DNA from: an uncultured Dehalococcoidia bacterium
Lineage (GTDB): Bacteria > Chloroflexota > Dehalococcoidia > Lucifugimonadales > CATOSD01
Assembly (NCBI GenBank): GCA_951812395.1
Contig: CATOSD010000001.1
Coordinates: 744,001 to 808,000, forward strand
Reading direction: 5' to 3'
DNA length: 64,000 bases
In this document: positions 62,665-64,000 of the stretch, in pieces
Position numbering within the stretch: the first letter of the stretch is position 1
Layout: every line of letters begins with the position of its first letter
Translations under genes and position numbers: made by a program
Notes under the pieces: model-generated
What the model saw: the letters and a program-made list of their open reading frames with translations, nothing else
Told to the model about the DNA's origin: nothing
Database searches by the model: none

Positions 62665-64000
62665 TCAGTACCCAATCCTGAGAGTTGTCGAATGACCGTA
62701 ACTGGGGGCTCCATAGAGAACATTTTGCGGGAATAAGTAAGCAGTCAGAACAAAAGTTGCAGTCGTAGGGTCGCCATATGGGTTTAAGGTGAAGTTTGCG
62801 GACCGGGCCTCTCCGGAAACGTTCAACAAACAGTCCTCGTCTTGTCCAAACGGAATGTTTGCGGGCCTTACACTCATACAGAGGTGGTATTTGTCAATAG
62901 CTATGCCTGGGACGCATCCGTCCAGAAGTTGCCAACTCACGGTAAACGACCCATCCGCTTCCTGAGCAAGACCATCCTGTTCAACCTTCATCCTTGGAAT
63001 GGTGCTACACTCTATGAACTCATTCTTCAAATAGAAATGCCATGCATCTTCCTCCGTTACCGGCCAGCCCTTTGTATTGAACTTTGCGACCCCCCAGAAG
63101 TATATCCTGGCCAATTCAACAGGGGTCCGAGTTCCACACAGTATCCATGCATCAAATCCTGACTGTTGGTCGCAACCGTTAAACGTTACATCGCTAAAGT
63201 ACTCTGCATCCGCGAGCGCCTTGTTCCTCGGGTTCCATGCCTTGTCTAGTTCATTACCTTGTTCGTCACTTGAGGCGTTGCCAGCAAAAGTCTGGAGACT
63301 TTCGTATGCCACATCGTGCTTCCTGCATGACGGAACGGGACCCTGCGGCGCGGGAAAAGTACACTTCCAATCTCCGAATCCGAGCCAGGTGTGGAATCGA
63401 GGATCGGCCTTCACCGCGTCAGAGTTAATGGCCCAGAATTCGTACGGTGTGTCCATTATGAGGCAGCTTAGCACCTTCAACTTGATACTGAGCGTCAGGC
63501 TCGGTCCGTGGACGTCGGCGGGTAGGCAATCAAATCCGGTTCCAAGTAGCCACCCCTCTTCGGGTGTGTCTGCCACTGATAGGTCGGATTCATACAGTGG
63601 AGTGGCCAGTTGAATGGGATCCGCGATGAGATCTGAAGCAATCAGATGGGCGGACAGCTTGACTAAGCTAGCGTTCCCAACATTTGCCTCGAACTGCCGC
63701 CCGTGCGGCGTGTCCAGCAGCCCCGCGTACTCGGCGCTGCCAGACTTCAGCCTCGCCAGCTCGGCGCGGGCTACTCTCTGGTTGGTGTTGAACATCGTGT
63801 TGGACGGCGCGGCGCAGGCGCCGCCGTCTTCCATCAGTTCTTTGGTGGTGGAGGCGTACATTGACAGGATCTGGTCGAACGAGGTGTACGTGGGTGCTGG
63901 CGTCGGCACCCGGCTTTTGCCGCCCAAGCCGCTATTCATGCAGTTTAGCAGGGGTTCCTCAGCCCTGCTGTAGTCGCGCGAGCTCGCCACCGCCGTCGAC
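62665..64000 (-). CDS. Phospholipase A2-like protein (copy A), 5' end outside window
   Basis: The frame is open to the window edge; the visible part holds ELLARLK-type family head plus at least 441 aa. Starting upstream of ASSRDYSRAEEPLLNCMN, it runs through PTPAPTYTSFDQILSMYAST. The PLA2 pattern: GDWKCTFPAPQGP, SCRKHDVAYESL (His225-Asp226 counted from 63990), NPRNKALADAEYFSDV and GCD. Then KGWPVTEEDAW, an IECS strand and an Fn3-like C-terminal domain ending TLRIGY. It is the best preserved copy. Predicted lipid-cleaving enzyme coupled to the membrane protein downstream. Confidence 0.85.
   Translation of the reverse strand, partial: STAVASSRDYSRAEEPLLNCMNSGLGGKSRVPTPAPTYTSFDQILSMYASTTKELMEDGGACAAPSNTMFNTNQRVARAELARLKSGSAEYAGLLDTPHGRQFEANVGNASLVKLSAHLIASDLIADPIQLATPLYESDLSVADTPEEGWLLGTGFDCLPADVHGPSLTLSIKLKVLSCLIMDTPYEFWAINSDAVKADPRFHTWLGFGDWKCTFPAPQGPVPSCRKHDVAYESLQTFAGNASSDEQGNELDKAWNPRNKALADAEYFSDVTFNGCDQQSGFDAWILCGTRTPVELARIYFWGVAKFNTKGWPVTEEDAWHFYLKNEFIECSTIPRMKVEQDGLAQEADGSFTVSWQLLDGCVPGIAIDKYHLCMSVRPANIPFGQDEDCLLNVSGEARSANFTLNPYGDPTTATFVLTAYLFPQNVLYGAPSYGHSTTLRIGY

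Overview
The window comes from an uncultivated-style bacterium with a GC-rich genome. It has frequent GTG/TTG starts, a lipoprotein substrate-binding domain with a Pro/Thr stalk, a crotonase and a CoA-transferase. The overall style recalls Chloroflexota (SAR202/Dehalococcoidia-like), but there is no rRNA or other marker gene, so this placement is a weak inference.

REGION 1 (1-44427, + strand): an unusually large head-to-tail array of 28 paralogous miniature Rhs genes (U1-U28), plus decayed fragments. A complete unit of about 450-500 aa has an N-terminal signal/anchor segment (about residues 14-35) and a stalk. Next comes only the last ~130 aa of an Rhs/YD-repeat protein (the RHS repeat-associated core: YGPGG, LADHLGSTRA, FEYGPHGE, YRYTGHPYD, YDPxxGRFLSVDP, YVYAGNNPVG, DPTGG). 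A variable C-terminal domain (CT) and a low-complexity tail follow. I sort the CTs by eye into families: CT-W (MRSGFWG; U2, U4, U8, U10, U13, U21), CT-V (VELRR; U3, U12, U22, U23), CT-E (SADMFN with INFSG; U5, U7, U15 pseudo, U24, U25, U27), CT-K (GYKKTGS; U11, U18, U26), CT-P (His-Cys peptidase-like; U17, U19, U20, U28) and singletons (U1, U6, U9, U14, U16). Tails and the 3' intergenic spacers form their own sets. Tail types are T1 (ends NLDSYVGD-like), T2 (ends GMEEMEP), T3 (ends FGEPRVSD), T4 (FYHEGEFIQFP, mostly ending ESWSID), T5 (ends NLDPYDGD) and T6 (LTPLGDPP repeats). Tails are shuffled between CT families. No immunity-like gene and no secretion apparatus lies between the units. The array looks like a recombining store of surface or secreted proteins with a constant stalk and variable heads.

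REGION 2 (44462-56855): single-copy genes. In order they are a possible HEPN-like protein, a six-TM protein with a C-terminal winged-helix domain, two small membrane proteins (one of 58 aa), a lipoprotein fusing a VWA domain to a family-5 substrate-binding protein, a clear rho-independent terminator, NhaA and an AlkD-like protein. On the minus strand are a crotonase and an acetyl-CoA hydrolase/CoA-transferase. An SDR pseudogene truncated by the neighbouring array closes the region.

REGION 3 (64000 down to 56852, - strand): a second multi-copy locus. Large proteins that carry a bacterial phospholipase A2 signature (SCxKHDVAY ... NKALAD) alternate with multi-pass membrane proteins whose starts lie 0-6 nt after the preceding stop. 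Four repeats are visible in varying states of decay. The arrangement suggests a lipase-type effector paired with a membrane protein that could protect the producer or help export it.
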